Below, in pieces: positions 32,492 to 41,826 of a stretch of 64,000 nucleotides of DNA. The number at the start of each line of letters is the position of its first letter. Positions within the stretch are counted from its first letter, which is position 1. A program made the position numbers and the translations under genes. The stretch spans positions 372,001-436,000 of the forward strand of contig JAMXDE010000043.1 in NCBI GenBank assembly GCA_026770025.1, read 5' to 3'. This stretch comes from Craspedostauros australis. Taxonomy: Eukaryota > Bacillariophyta > Bacillariophyceae > Mastogloiales > Achnanthaceae. The notes beneath the pieces were generated by a model. The model did no database searches, was not told where the DNA came from, and worked only from the letters and a program-made list of their open reading frames with translations.

Positions 32492-33854
32492 TACATGTAT
32501 CATCTCGGGTCTAGCCACAGGCACAAACAGGTTACCCTGCGAACCTTCATCAACATGCTCGCAGAGGACATGATCCTCAACGACGAACATGACACGCCAT
32601 AGTGTCTGGAAACCACATCTATTCTGCCACAAGGGCACGCTTGCGATAACGTGGACTGTTAGGAATTGAGGGTACGACTTTTTCGGAATACCCGTGATTG
32701 CCGCACCTCCCAACATTATTCGTCACAGCTTTGAATATTATTCGTCACATGTTCGGAGACTATTTGTCACACCTTTGTATACCATGTCATTATGACTATG
32801 ACTAAGGATACGGACGTGATTGATACCTGTACTACCGCGAGGAGGGTAGTCTGTCCTCTGGTAACGTAAGGACGACACCCATGGCGGATCAGGAGGTCCC
32901 AATACCAAACCAACCATGGCAACCATGCAGACGACGACGTCAATCAGAACAGCAAGTCCATGGGCAAGTGACGCACCCTCTTCAGAGGACAGCACGCGCC
33001 CCTCCTGCGGACAAGAACATCCACAGGTTTGGAACATCAGAAAGGATCAGAACATCCGCAGGTTTGGAACATCACCAAGGCTGACATCGATCGTGGGACG
33101 ATGGCGTCATGAGATCAACAACGGAAACATGTGATAGGCAAGTGCTCAGGACTGCAGATCCCTACCATGCAAGCGTAGACAGCTACGACGATGCAGAGGC
33201 AAGCAACAACGATGCCAAGACAAAGAAGCAGGAACAGAGCATGATGAATGGGGAGAGAAGCACCTAAGAGACAACAGGGCGCCCCGTGTCGCCACCGCGA
33301 CAGATGCCTACCAAGAAGAACGAAATCGGAAGAGAAAGTGAGATTGAGCTCACAGTTCTAAAACGGCACAGTTTCTAACAGCGGATTAGATTACAGTACT
33401 AACAATAACCCCGGATTTCCAACAGTGGACGACGGGACGAATAAACCCAACGGGCCAAACCATAGCGCCACCACCAACGACACCAGCAACAGTAAAAACG
33501 GTACCAGCAACAGCAGCAGTCACCATACCAAATCGGCAACCATCGCCTCGCAAAAGCGCAGAAACAGCTGCCATTGTGTACAAGGACAGCAAAGGGCGCT
33601 TGAGGCGAGGACAGAGATCTGCCCGAGGAAGATGTATCGTCTGCAACAAGCTGGTTGCCTTCATCTGCGCACATTGTCCATCAACTGCGCCAGGGACGCT
33701 CGTGTGGTGCTGCCCCGAAGTTTCCAAACAAGGTGACACCCGCACGTGCTTTCGCACACATGTCACAAACAACGAGGGAAATTCACACAAATCCATATAT
33801 ACACTTACATGCAATATGATCTGTATGCGTCTGAAGAGGGCATCAATTGATTGA
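32492..33854 (+). pseudogene. Second piggyBac-like transposase relic, split by a solo LTR
   Basis: Two pieces are recognised by alignment with the piggyBac-like frame at 16153-18093. Before the insertion (32492-32602), the frame reads HLGSSHRHKQV...FINMLAEDMILNDE, against HLAGKHRHKNV...FVNMMVKDMLHNNE in the other copy. After it (about 33,576-33,780), the Cys-rich tail reads GRCIVCNK, FICAHC, VWCCPEV, TCFRTHV, keeping the Cys spacing of the other copy. The pieces are separated by the LTR at 32657-33424 and its target duplication GTGGAC. The catalytic part is not recognised upstream. Its element probably ends at 34284, where a CTAG-flanked end of the same type is found. Confidence 0.75.
32657..33424 (-). 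repeat. Solo LTR (GGAAATCC family) with 6-bp target duplication
   Basis: 768 bp, TGTTAGGAATTGAGGG at the left and CCCCGGATTTCCAACA at the right, flanked by GTGGAC on both sides (32651-32656 and 33425-33430). It is nearly identical to 61017-61785. Orientation is inferred from the 43.8-50.3 kb copies, where the GGATTTCCAACA end adjoins the internal region. That evidence would make this copy plus-oriented; the strand call is provisional. Near the left end the words ATTATTCGTCACA recur three times (32,717-32,775). Confidence 0.85.
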
Positions 33855-34284
33855 TTGAAATGTGCTGTCGTCTCTCGCCAAGGGTGTTGGCGATTCTTCG
33901 TGAACGAAATTGTGAGGAGGAGAAGCGAAGATGATGTGTGTGACGAGTCCAAACGTGTCTGGAGTGCCCAAACACGTCTCGAGTGCCCAAACGCATTCGT
34001 GAATGATGGAGGTGCTTGACGGATCACATCAGTGCTCACCGAACAAGAGAGCAACAGCCACCCAACTTTAGTATTGTATTTATAAACTATATAAAATGCT
34101 ACAATGACAAGATGAGTATAGGAAGGCTTATACGAGCTAAGTCCGGAGAGTTTGACTTTGAATGATGCTGTTCTTGGTCTGTTTTTGTTCGGGACTTACG
34201 TAAGAAGTGTACTACGATCTACAGAGAAATTTCTGTGATCCAAAAATCGCCAATGGCGTTGGCCACAGCTGGCTCTTTGAGGCA
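33855..34284 (+). mobile_element. Right end of the second piggyBac-like element
   Basis: Noncoding 3' part of the element holding the split transposase. It ends GGCTCTTTGAGGCA at 34284, followed by CTAG. The last 290 bp (from about 33,996) are paralogous to 34,973-35,263, sharing GAGCTAAGTCCGGAGAG and TTGTTCGGGACTTACGT. Confidence 0.7.
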
Positions 34285-34288
34285 CTAG

Positions 34289-35263
34289 TGCCTCAAAGAG
34301 CCGGACCCAAATGTTTGGCGATGTTTGGCGATGTTTGGCGATGTTTGGCGATGATTGGCTACAGATTTTGGACCCATTTTTCCCAAACTCAGACTTAAAG
34401 TTATAGACACTCAATCGAATATCTCTTTGCATCTACCTAAACTTAAGACTCAGGGCTATCCAGGCAAGCAATAGCATTATCTTGTTGTTACTACTATCTA
34501 GTCGATCTTTTTGTGTTTGTTGACCCCCTTGGTGTGGTTTTGCCTTCGGACGACGGACGGACCGGGTTTTGTTTGGCGATGTTTGGCTACAAGTAGAATT
34601 CTACAGGAGTCCGGTAGGATCTGGCCTCTTTTTTCGAGAAATTCGACTCGCCATCTTTGAAGTCTCCGGACTTAGCGGTCTTTGGCCCAATCTGCACAAT
34701 AGATATCATTTCAGAATCCTCTCTCCGAGTTGGTCACAACCATATGGTTTATATTGTGTTTGAGTGCGATGATATGGAGGTATGCTTGCGTTTAGTGCTC
34801 CCATGGAGGTCGGAACGATATTTGACCACTCGGATCCCCAATTTCGGCGGCAAGTTTGGAGAAGTCTGGTTCCAATGCTTGCGTCATCATGACGTCATCG
34901 ATGGTTGGATCAGTTGTTTGGAACAACCAGAACAGGAAAACAAGCCAACCAGAAGCCAAAAACGTCCGTGAATGATGGGGGTGCTTGACAGATCACATCA
35001 GCGCTCACCAAGAAAGAGAGCAACAGACACCAAACTTTAGTATTGTATATATAAACGCCATATGATGCTACAATAGAAAGACGAGTACAGTAACACGCAC
35101 ACGAGCTAAGTCCGGAGAGTTTAACTTTGGTTGATGCTGTTTTTAGCCTTTTTTTGTTCGGGACTTACGTGAAAAATGTACTACATTCTACAGAGCAGTT
35201 TCTGTGATCCAAACATCGCCAAACATCGCCAATTTGTTTGGCTACAGCCAGCTCTTCGAGGCA
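34289..35263 (+). mobile_element. 975-bp CTAG-flanked MITE related to the piggyBac-like elements
   Basis: Left end TGCCTCAAAGAGC, right end GCTCTTCGAGGCA, a 13-bp inverted repeat with one mismatch. CTAG flanks at 34285-34288 and 35264-35267; the left CTAG is shared with the element that ends at 34284, giving a 32-bp perfect palindrome at 34271-34302. Just inside the left end the decamer GATGTTTGGC is repeated about four times (34,313-34,352), and single copies lie near the right end in opposite orientation. No transposase, so it is a non-autonomous deletion derivative. Confidence 0.8.
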
Positions 35264-35267
35264 CTAG

Positions 35268-35380
35268 TAGTACATCGAAATTGTTTTTTTTTGCGTGTGA
35301 TAACTTGGTCGCATAGCAACATCACTGATCCACACGCCTTGTGTACTTTTCTACCCCACACATAACGAACACTGTTCGCA
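35268..35380. other. Short spacer between two transposons
   Basis: 113 bp with a T-run and GTGTGATAACTTGG; no gene or repeat recognised. Confidence 0.4.
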
Positions 35381-35682
35381 GGGAGTTGTCGGAAAAGGAG
35401 AAAAGCTTACTTTTTATGTCGGAATTGGCAAGACTAGGTACTTGATTAGACACAAATATGTGATGTGCACCCATCATGGTACTTTGTTTGTTCCTACTAC
35501 TATTGAGTACTTAGTTAGTGCTCTCCTTTGTGTTTCTGTTTCTGTTGTTTTCGTTGTTTTTTGGTGTTTGTTTTGGTTTTGTTCGTGCTGTTGTTGTTAT
35601 TCTGTGTGATCTACTCTGGGGAGTAGCGCTCTCTGTCTGTGATGTCTGCCTGCTTTGCTGGTTCTCGTGTGATGTTTCTGGT

Positions 35683-35752
35683 GTTGACGCATTCACGCTG
35701 ATGCGGTGATTTTGTTGTTGTTGTTGTTGACGCATCCAGGCTGATGCGGTGT
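35683..35752. repeat. Paired hairpin repeat after the 669-residue gene
   Basis: GACGCAT..A.GCTGATGCGGTG occurs twice (about 35,685-35,707 and 35,729-35,751), separated by a GTT run. Each copy can fold as CGCAT...ATGCG. It lies just downstream of the gene's stop on the minus strand and may act in 3' end formation; that is inference. Confidence 0.4.
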
Positions 35753-35769
35753 ACTGCGTTGCGCTGCAC

Positions 35770-37896
35770 TCAGGCGTTCACAGTGTGCCCTGTTGCATCG
35801 GCAGACACAACACTGCCATTCACTCCATCAGGCATTCCTGCTGCAGCTCCGCCTGATACCTCATCCACTTTCAGGCGGAGCACATCATCACGACGCGGGG
35901 CGTCCTCACTGTTGCGGGGGTGCACAGAGCCAGTCAGAGCTGTCATCTCCATCTCGACAGTGGGGATGGAGCTCCCAGCACTGCTGGATTGAGAAGAGCT
36001 CCAGACTGGGTCGGGAACACCACCACCAGGCAACCCGCTGGAGCTGTGGGCAGCCAGGGATGCATTGGTGTGAGCTTGAAGGAGCTGCGCCTCAAGCTCA
36101 GCCAGCCGGGCCTGCGCATGCTGCTCACGAGCAAGAGCTTCGTTGCGCATGGCCTCGAACTGGGTTCGAGCTTCATGCTCAATTCGGGCCTTGGCCTGGG
36201 CATCAAGCTGGGAGCGCTCTTTTGCTGCGCGCAAGAGAGCCTTGCATTCCGCCTGTTCCTTGCGAGCTAGCTCTTGCGCTCGAGCAACTTGGGCTGCAGC
36301 CTCGCGCTCCATCTGCTGGCGGATCGCAGCAGTCTGCGCAGCAGTCTGGGCAGCATTCTGATTGGTTGCAGGAGGGCTGGCAAACCCGCCACCAGAATTG
36401 GGAATCGGAGATCCAAACGGAGCAGGATGATGGTTGCCGCTGGCGCCGCCTGGTTGAGTTGGAGCAGGATGGCCAAAGGGGTGGGGCCCGAATCCTTGTG
36501 CGGTTGGGGCTGCAGGCAAAGGCATGGTGGGATTGAAGGAGTACACCATCCCATCCAAGCCGCGGACGCCACGACGACCAGCCGTCCCGAATTGCTGCTG
36601 ATTGAAGCTCTCTTGGAAAAAGCAGAATGTCACCAGCGTGGTGGTGCCGAGATAGTTCTCAACTATCTCGAAGTTGGGCTCCTTGAGGTCCTTGGTCTTG
36701 ACGTTGCGGAAGAGACTGTCAATCTTCCTTGGGAGGCTGAACTGGCAGCTGACAACGAGCTCGCCTGCATCGTCGGTGACCTTCCGAGCGAGATCTTGGA
36801 AATAATTCTTAGCTGCCGCAAGGCTTGTAGAAAACCCTTTGTCATAACCATAGACTCCGTAGATGCACTCTGCTGTGAAGTACATCTTTGGCACTTTGTA
36901 GGTCAGCTTCAGTGTCCATCCTTCATCCTCCGTAGATAGTGCCACAGAATCCGGATCCACCTTTGCGTCCAGGACCACAAACATGTAAATCCCCTCACGG
37001 TAGCGCCCAGTTCCGTTTGCAGCTGTCAATGGATCGAAAGCACGTTCAGTGAATGATCCAAGCTTGACCATGTCCAGTGCAGGGCTCATGGCGCGATCTG
37101 CACTCCGGATTCCCATCTTGCCCATGGCATCCACGATGGTCTTGTCGTTGGGTGTGGCGTCGCGTTTGGGGGCAGGAGGAGGTGTTGGTTTGCTCACGTC
37201 TCGGACAGGGGGTCCACGAGGGCCTTGAACTCCACGACGAGGCATAATGAATGGTGGGGTAGCTTGAGAGAGATCGTCGTCAACGAATCCTGGGTCGAGC
37301 TCCAAGCTGTCTGAAGATACAGCAGAACCAAGACGATCAGAATGAACAGAAGGAAGGTAACTTTCGTCGTCGTCCGAAGAAGAACCGCGAGCAAGATCAG
37401 GAGCAGGAGGATGATTGGCATCGGTGTTGTTAACAGCGCCTTGTGCTGGTCGGTAGTTCAGGTCGATTCCGCGTTGTTCACGCAATTCCGCAAGGCGTTC
37501 TGTGGAATCCAGACCGCACCTCTTGCGAAAATCAGATCCAAATCCTGTGCACAGCGAAGCAAATCAGAGCTGTGTGAGAAGAGATTTGGTTCACGAACAT
37601 GTCAGGACAGTCGGCGATCACAATAATAGTCACAACAGGCAACATCACAAAACGGACGCACCTTTTCCACTCTCAAGGAACTTCAGCAGACGGGCCCAAC
37701 AATTGAGAAAATTCTTCTTCGTGTTCTTCTGGCTGTAGAGACTGTGCCACTCGACGTGCGACTCCCAGAAGTTCGAGAAGCCTTCCTTGGTTGGTTGGAA
37801 GCGAGGGGGATTGGAGATGAAACCTTTGATGATGTATGCAGCGTGATCTCCTGCGGGTGACCACCTTTGAGCTCGAGCAACTTGGATTTGTGCCAT
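35770..37896 (-). CDS. Unrecognised 669-residue protein, partner gene of the transposon
   Basis: Exon 1 is 37896-37662 (ATG in CTCCAAGATGGCA), intron 37661-37545 (GTGCGT...TGCACAG), exon 2 37544-35770; the splice keeps one frame of 669 residues. I do not recognise the family. Residues 1-80 have an aromatic, basic, helical pattern (AAYIIKGF, FSNFWESHVEWHSLYSQK, NCWARLLKFLE) that could be a DNA-binding or interaction domain. The middle (about 250-400) is a compact mixed region (YMFVVLDAKVDPD, LKLTYKVPKMYF, LVTFCFFQESFNQQQFG). A Pro/Gly/Asn-rich linker follows, then an Ala/Glu/Arg coiled coil of about 110 residues (MEREAAAQVARAQELARKEQ). It sits head-to-head with the transposase inside one pair of inverted ends, so a transposition accessory protein is a fair guess. 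Confidence 0.7.
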
Positions 37897-38299
37897 CTTG
37901 GAGGTAAGCTGAATTGTGGGCTTGTGATGGACACCCCTGCTACAGCAGATACTGCAAGTGCAACGCTGCAAACAACTCGACCAATGCTGGGAGATGGTAT
38001 CATCGATCGATCAACCAGCTGTCTATTCAATTCAAGCACGCAGGTAGGAGCAACGCAGCCAGACTACGGCAAGCAGTCAGGCTGTCACATTCGTCATTGC
38101 CTGTTTCAATCAGCAGTATTACACAGATGAGGAGGATCGTAGTGCGTACATGAGGACATGAGGTGCCATCATCCTGTTTTGTTCGGAATGCAACTTCCTC
38201 GTGGGTCGAATTTGCTTTTTGTGGGAGCTCAGTTGGATTTGGTGAGCATACTCAGCTTCATGTGCTTTGGACGGCTCACTTGGAATGATGTCTTCAAAT

Positions 38300-38590
38300 C
38301 TGTATATTGACCCTCCGACAAGAAATTCTTAGGAACCGACGGTATTCGTTTTTGGGGGGACAAGTACCTGGTTTTCGCCGACAAGTCTCATGTGTGCTTT
38401 CCTACGCAACAGTCAGTAGTAGCTCACGTAGAAATCAAAAGATAGAATTTGTGGTTCGCCATTTCTACTCCGACAATTCTAAAGTTCTAGTCCGACGGTT
38501 ACTAAACCGTTAATGTTCTTGCCTATTTAGTATCTGTCGGATGGAAATCGTGTACTTGTCGGATGCGAATTGCGTACTTGTCGGACGCCT
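38300..38590. promoter_or_regulatory. Cluster of GTCGGA / TCCGAC motifs between the divergent genes
   Basis: About eight GTCGG or CCGAC words in 290 bp (for example CTCCGACAAGAAATT, GCCGACAAGTC, CTCCGACAATTC, CTTGTCGGATGCG, CTTGTCGGACGCC), in both orientations. The same TTGTCGGA word is in both transposon ends. Likely binding sites for the element's own protein, which would let it bind ends and control its promoters. Confidence 0.55.
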
Positions 38591-39119
38591 TTTTGGCTCC
38601 TCGATTTGAAATGGTGTGGAGTGGAGTACTCGACTCTACTTGTCATTGGCTTGTGTCGAAGCCAGTCCCACCAAACAGCATGTTGACCCTGTCGCAGGAC
38701 AGCTCATCGCAGAGGTGCGCTTTGGCCGATCGGCCTGTTCTCCGATTTGCGTTGCCACATGCAACAGAAGCAGACACACGAACCAGGGGTGGTGCTTCAC
38801 AACGACGATTCAAGTTGAGCACCAACATCTCTTGCTCCTCTCTCCTGCATTGAGTTCAGACAAAGGAAGAACACCATGCAACCCTTCCGGAGGTGGTCTC
38901 TTGGTGGAGGACATCATCTACTGGGATGTTCTGGTCAACGCAGAACCATGCTCTTCGGTTTTCACATCGCCATCATCGCACAGCCAACATCAACCAAAGG
39001 CTACGAAAACAACGCGATGCTCTGTGTCCAAGGATTCAAATGCAGAGGGGTGCGAATGGCTCCATGTCAGTGGCTGCATCTACTGGTGCAAGCCAACAAC
39101 CATTTGCAGAAGAGGGCAG

Positions 39120-40239
39120 ATGAAGCAGACAACCCCATCATCAGACACGGATTCTCCCAAGTCAGTTGGCCGATCCTTCATGATTTGGAGAGGCAGGGAC
39201 AGCCATTTCTTCAGCTCCAACTTCTCCCTTCAATCCAATCTCCAACCGATGTTGAATGGTGCCTACGATCATCGATATTCTATTGGCAGTGTGCAAGACT
39301 TTCTTGATCTTGCGCGCTACATCCTTCTCACGCCTGGCCAGTGCATCACCAATCTACGATGCCGATCAGGTGCATTCGGGGAGGACTTTACTGTTGCATT
39401 TGGGATTTCGCCTCATCTCTGCTCTGTGCTGTGGGCACTTGCAGCACGTCGTGGGGACCTGAAGCCAAAGCATCTCCTCTGGGCCCTGTACTACATGTGG
39501 CACTACCCATCCGTGCGCATGGCATGCGTCTTCCTTCGGACCACAGATAAGACTCTCAAGCTCCATATCTGGTCAGCCATCAAGGCTGTAGCGGATTTGA
39601 AAAATGATGTGGTAAGTCCAAGGGGAATGCATTTCACTCACAATTGATTCAGCAACAAACAAGCTCACATCTTTTGCACTGCTTGTCTCTCTTCGACGTT
39701 GCCATGAAAAGATCCTGTGGGAGAACCGATACTCTGGGGATTTGAACAGATCGTGCCTGGTCACTGTTGATGGCACTGATTTCAAGATCAACGAGCCAAC
39801 CCCATTTGACCGCAAGTGGTATTCGCACAAGTTCCGATCGGCTGGAATCAGGTATGAGATCGCTGTGTCGATCCAAAAGGGGGATATTGTATGGATGAAT
39901 GGTCCGTTTGCTTGTGGGCGGCACCCAGACCTCAAGATCTTCCGCTCTTTGCTGAAACAGTACTTGGATGATGGTGAGATGGTGGAGGCTGATCGTGGAT
40001 ACCGCGGTGACGAAGCTGTCCGAACATCCGATGATTTTGTTACAGAGGCAGAGAAGCAAGCCAAAAGCCAAGCTCGTGCTCGCCATGAGACTGTGAATGG
40101 CCGCTTCAAGAATTGGAAGATCCTGGAGAATCGTTTCCGCCATGACCTGATGTTGCACAAGCATGTGATGAAAGCAATTGTCACCATAACCCAGCTTCAA
40201 ATCGAACATGGCAACTCTCTATTCCAAGTACAATACTAG
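39120..40239 (+). CDS. DDE_Tnp_4 (Harbinger-like) transposase, two or more exons
   Basis: An exon ending at 39611 (LKNDV) is joined by a GTAAGT...AAAAG intron (39612-39711) to exon 39712-40239 (ILWENRYSGDLNRSC), phase 0. Catalytic acids of the DDE_Tnp_4 fold: VTVDGTDFKI (first D), MVEADRGYRGDE (second D) and RHETVNGRFKNW (E). The upstream exon carries a helical region, LLWALYYMWHYPSVRMACVFL, like the helix-turn-helix before DDE cores. Family members turn up in PIF/Harbinger and ISL2EU transposons. The start is uncertain: 39120 is the first ATG in the long upstream frame, but the frame is open back to about 38,616 and more exons are possible. Flanking inverted ends and the partner gene support a mobile element. 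Confidence 0.8.
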
Positions 40240-41380
40240 ATCATACAAGTTTCAACAATACTGAGAGATTCGTGGTCTGGAACGCATCTTGCAACAGCAA
40301 CCAGGAGATTGAATCGCGTCGAATCCGGCAAATAGAAGAGCACTGCACCGCCACTCATATACTATAATCGTATTAGATCTATTCTCAACTTTACTATTGA
40401 CCAGATACACCACACCTTGTCCTGAACTGTGAGACGATGCAGCAATTCTGGGATGGATAGGACGTCAACGAGCATGTAAGCGCAGCACGATGAGAAAGTA
40501 CTGCACTACTCTGCGTGCGCAAAATTGTGTGAGCTCTTCAGACAGTCAACTCGAGAACAAAGCGCAACGAAGGAGACCCAATAGAGCAACCGCCTTCGCT
40601 TGGGTGTGTACAACGTTGCTTCGTATTCAACGATACGAGACTCAATAACGCAACCATGGAGGTACGATCTCTCCCTCTCTCTCTCTCTCTCTCCAGAGGG
40701 AGTATGCTGCAGTGTGCGTGCACGGTCTGCGCATGTTGCAACAAAATGGAGCGTGTCGGCGCGTGATCAGCTCTGATATCATTGCACGGGACAAGGCTTC
40801 ATACTCTATCAACATCGATTGGGCTGCTACTCCTTGAGTCTGCTGCTATCAATGTTGCACAAAGATGGATGAGAGTGACACCCAGTGCATAACGATGTGA
40901 AGAGTGACGATTGGTGGTTGGTCATCAGGCCACCTCGCATTGTGGTGATTTTTTGCCGTGCGATACTGCTGGTGGATTCCTTGCACTCTACCCTGCAGGC
41001 AACTCTCACTGATGGGAATCAAACGCATCACATCATCAAGAAGGTAAATGGCGTGGGGTCAGGAACGATACTCGATCGTCCCTGGTGGGCTTTTGATGAG
41101 TTCAATATAATAGTAGTACAAGCCAACAAACCAGAAGACAAGGACTTGTTCTGCCAACCAAGACGACAGTGCGCTTTGTGGACCACCGCAGCAAAGTGTG
41201 ACGAGAATGAGCAACACCAAAACACCGCCGCAGCGAGGAAATCCCATCTCCACACCCGCAACAATGCGGGACTCAGAAATGATCGTTTGCTCTCGTGAAC
41301 CAACTCGGCATTCTTGTAGTAGTCGTATGAGTCGAACATCTCGAATCGAGTGCGCTGCATCACGTGTGGCGAACTGGCAA
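40240..41380. other. Right noncoding part of the two-gene transposon
   Basis: About 1.1 kb between the transposase stop and the right inverted end. It contains a CT microsatellite (about 40,668-40,693) and otherwise no recognisable gene or repeat. Confidence 0.4.
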
Positions 41381-41826
41381 CTGGCAGTTTCTTGTCATTT
41401 GTGAACAGACTCCGACACAAAAAACGTGATTTTCTCTTTTTCCGACAACTCCCAGTTCCCGTGCATTATTTCTGACACGATCGGCAAACCAACCTCTTCC
41501 GGAAGAGCGTACTTCGAAATTCCTTCGTGCCGACCAGAGGGCTTCCGCCAAGAGGCAACACAAACTCCACACGGCGGCAATGGTTGCGACAAAACGGTGA
41601 ACACCAAAACAGAAGTTGGCCTTTCCTGGCGTGGTACTGCGCTCGTAGCTCCTACACGTACTACTACTTCACGAACCACTTCAGTTCCAACAAAGTGGTA
41701 CTCTAATGAACATTCGACGAATAAGCACCGGCTCGCGCTCTGCATTTTCACCATGAACAAGCGGTTCCGTCACAACACGACCCGAACAACTCCTCCTTTC
41801 TCGTCTTTTGGCGCTGACAGTTTCAC

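Larger units (their letters stand above)
35381..41453. mobile_element. Two-gene DNA transposon, Harbinger/ISL2EU-like
   Basis: Imperfect inverted ends of about 45 bp: GGGAGTTGTCGGAAAAGGAG from 35381 and, reverse-complemented, GGGAGTTGTCGGAAAAAGAG from 41453; a second TGTCGGA follows about 28 bp inside each end. The 6,073 bp between hold two divergent genes (35770-37896 minus and about 39,120-40,239 plus) with a promoter region full of GTCGGA words. This matches the plan of PIF/Harbinger elements, which encode a transposase and a separate DNA-binding protein. No clear target duplication is visible (GCA left, AGT right), so the outermost bases are provisional. Confidence 0.7.

Noticed and set aside
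34314-34352. CRISPR-like short direct repeats
   Set aside because: A contiguous decamer array without spacers, inside a MITE of a eukaryotic genome.
35264-35390. Target duplication for the two-gene transposon
   Set aside because: Flanking trinucleotides GCA and AGT do not match and shifting the ends by a few bases does not help.
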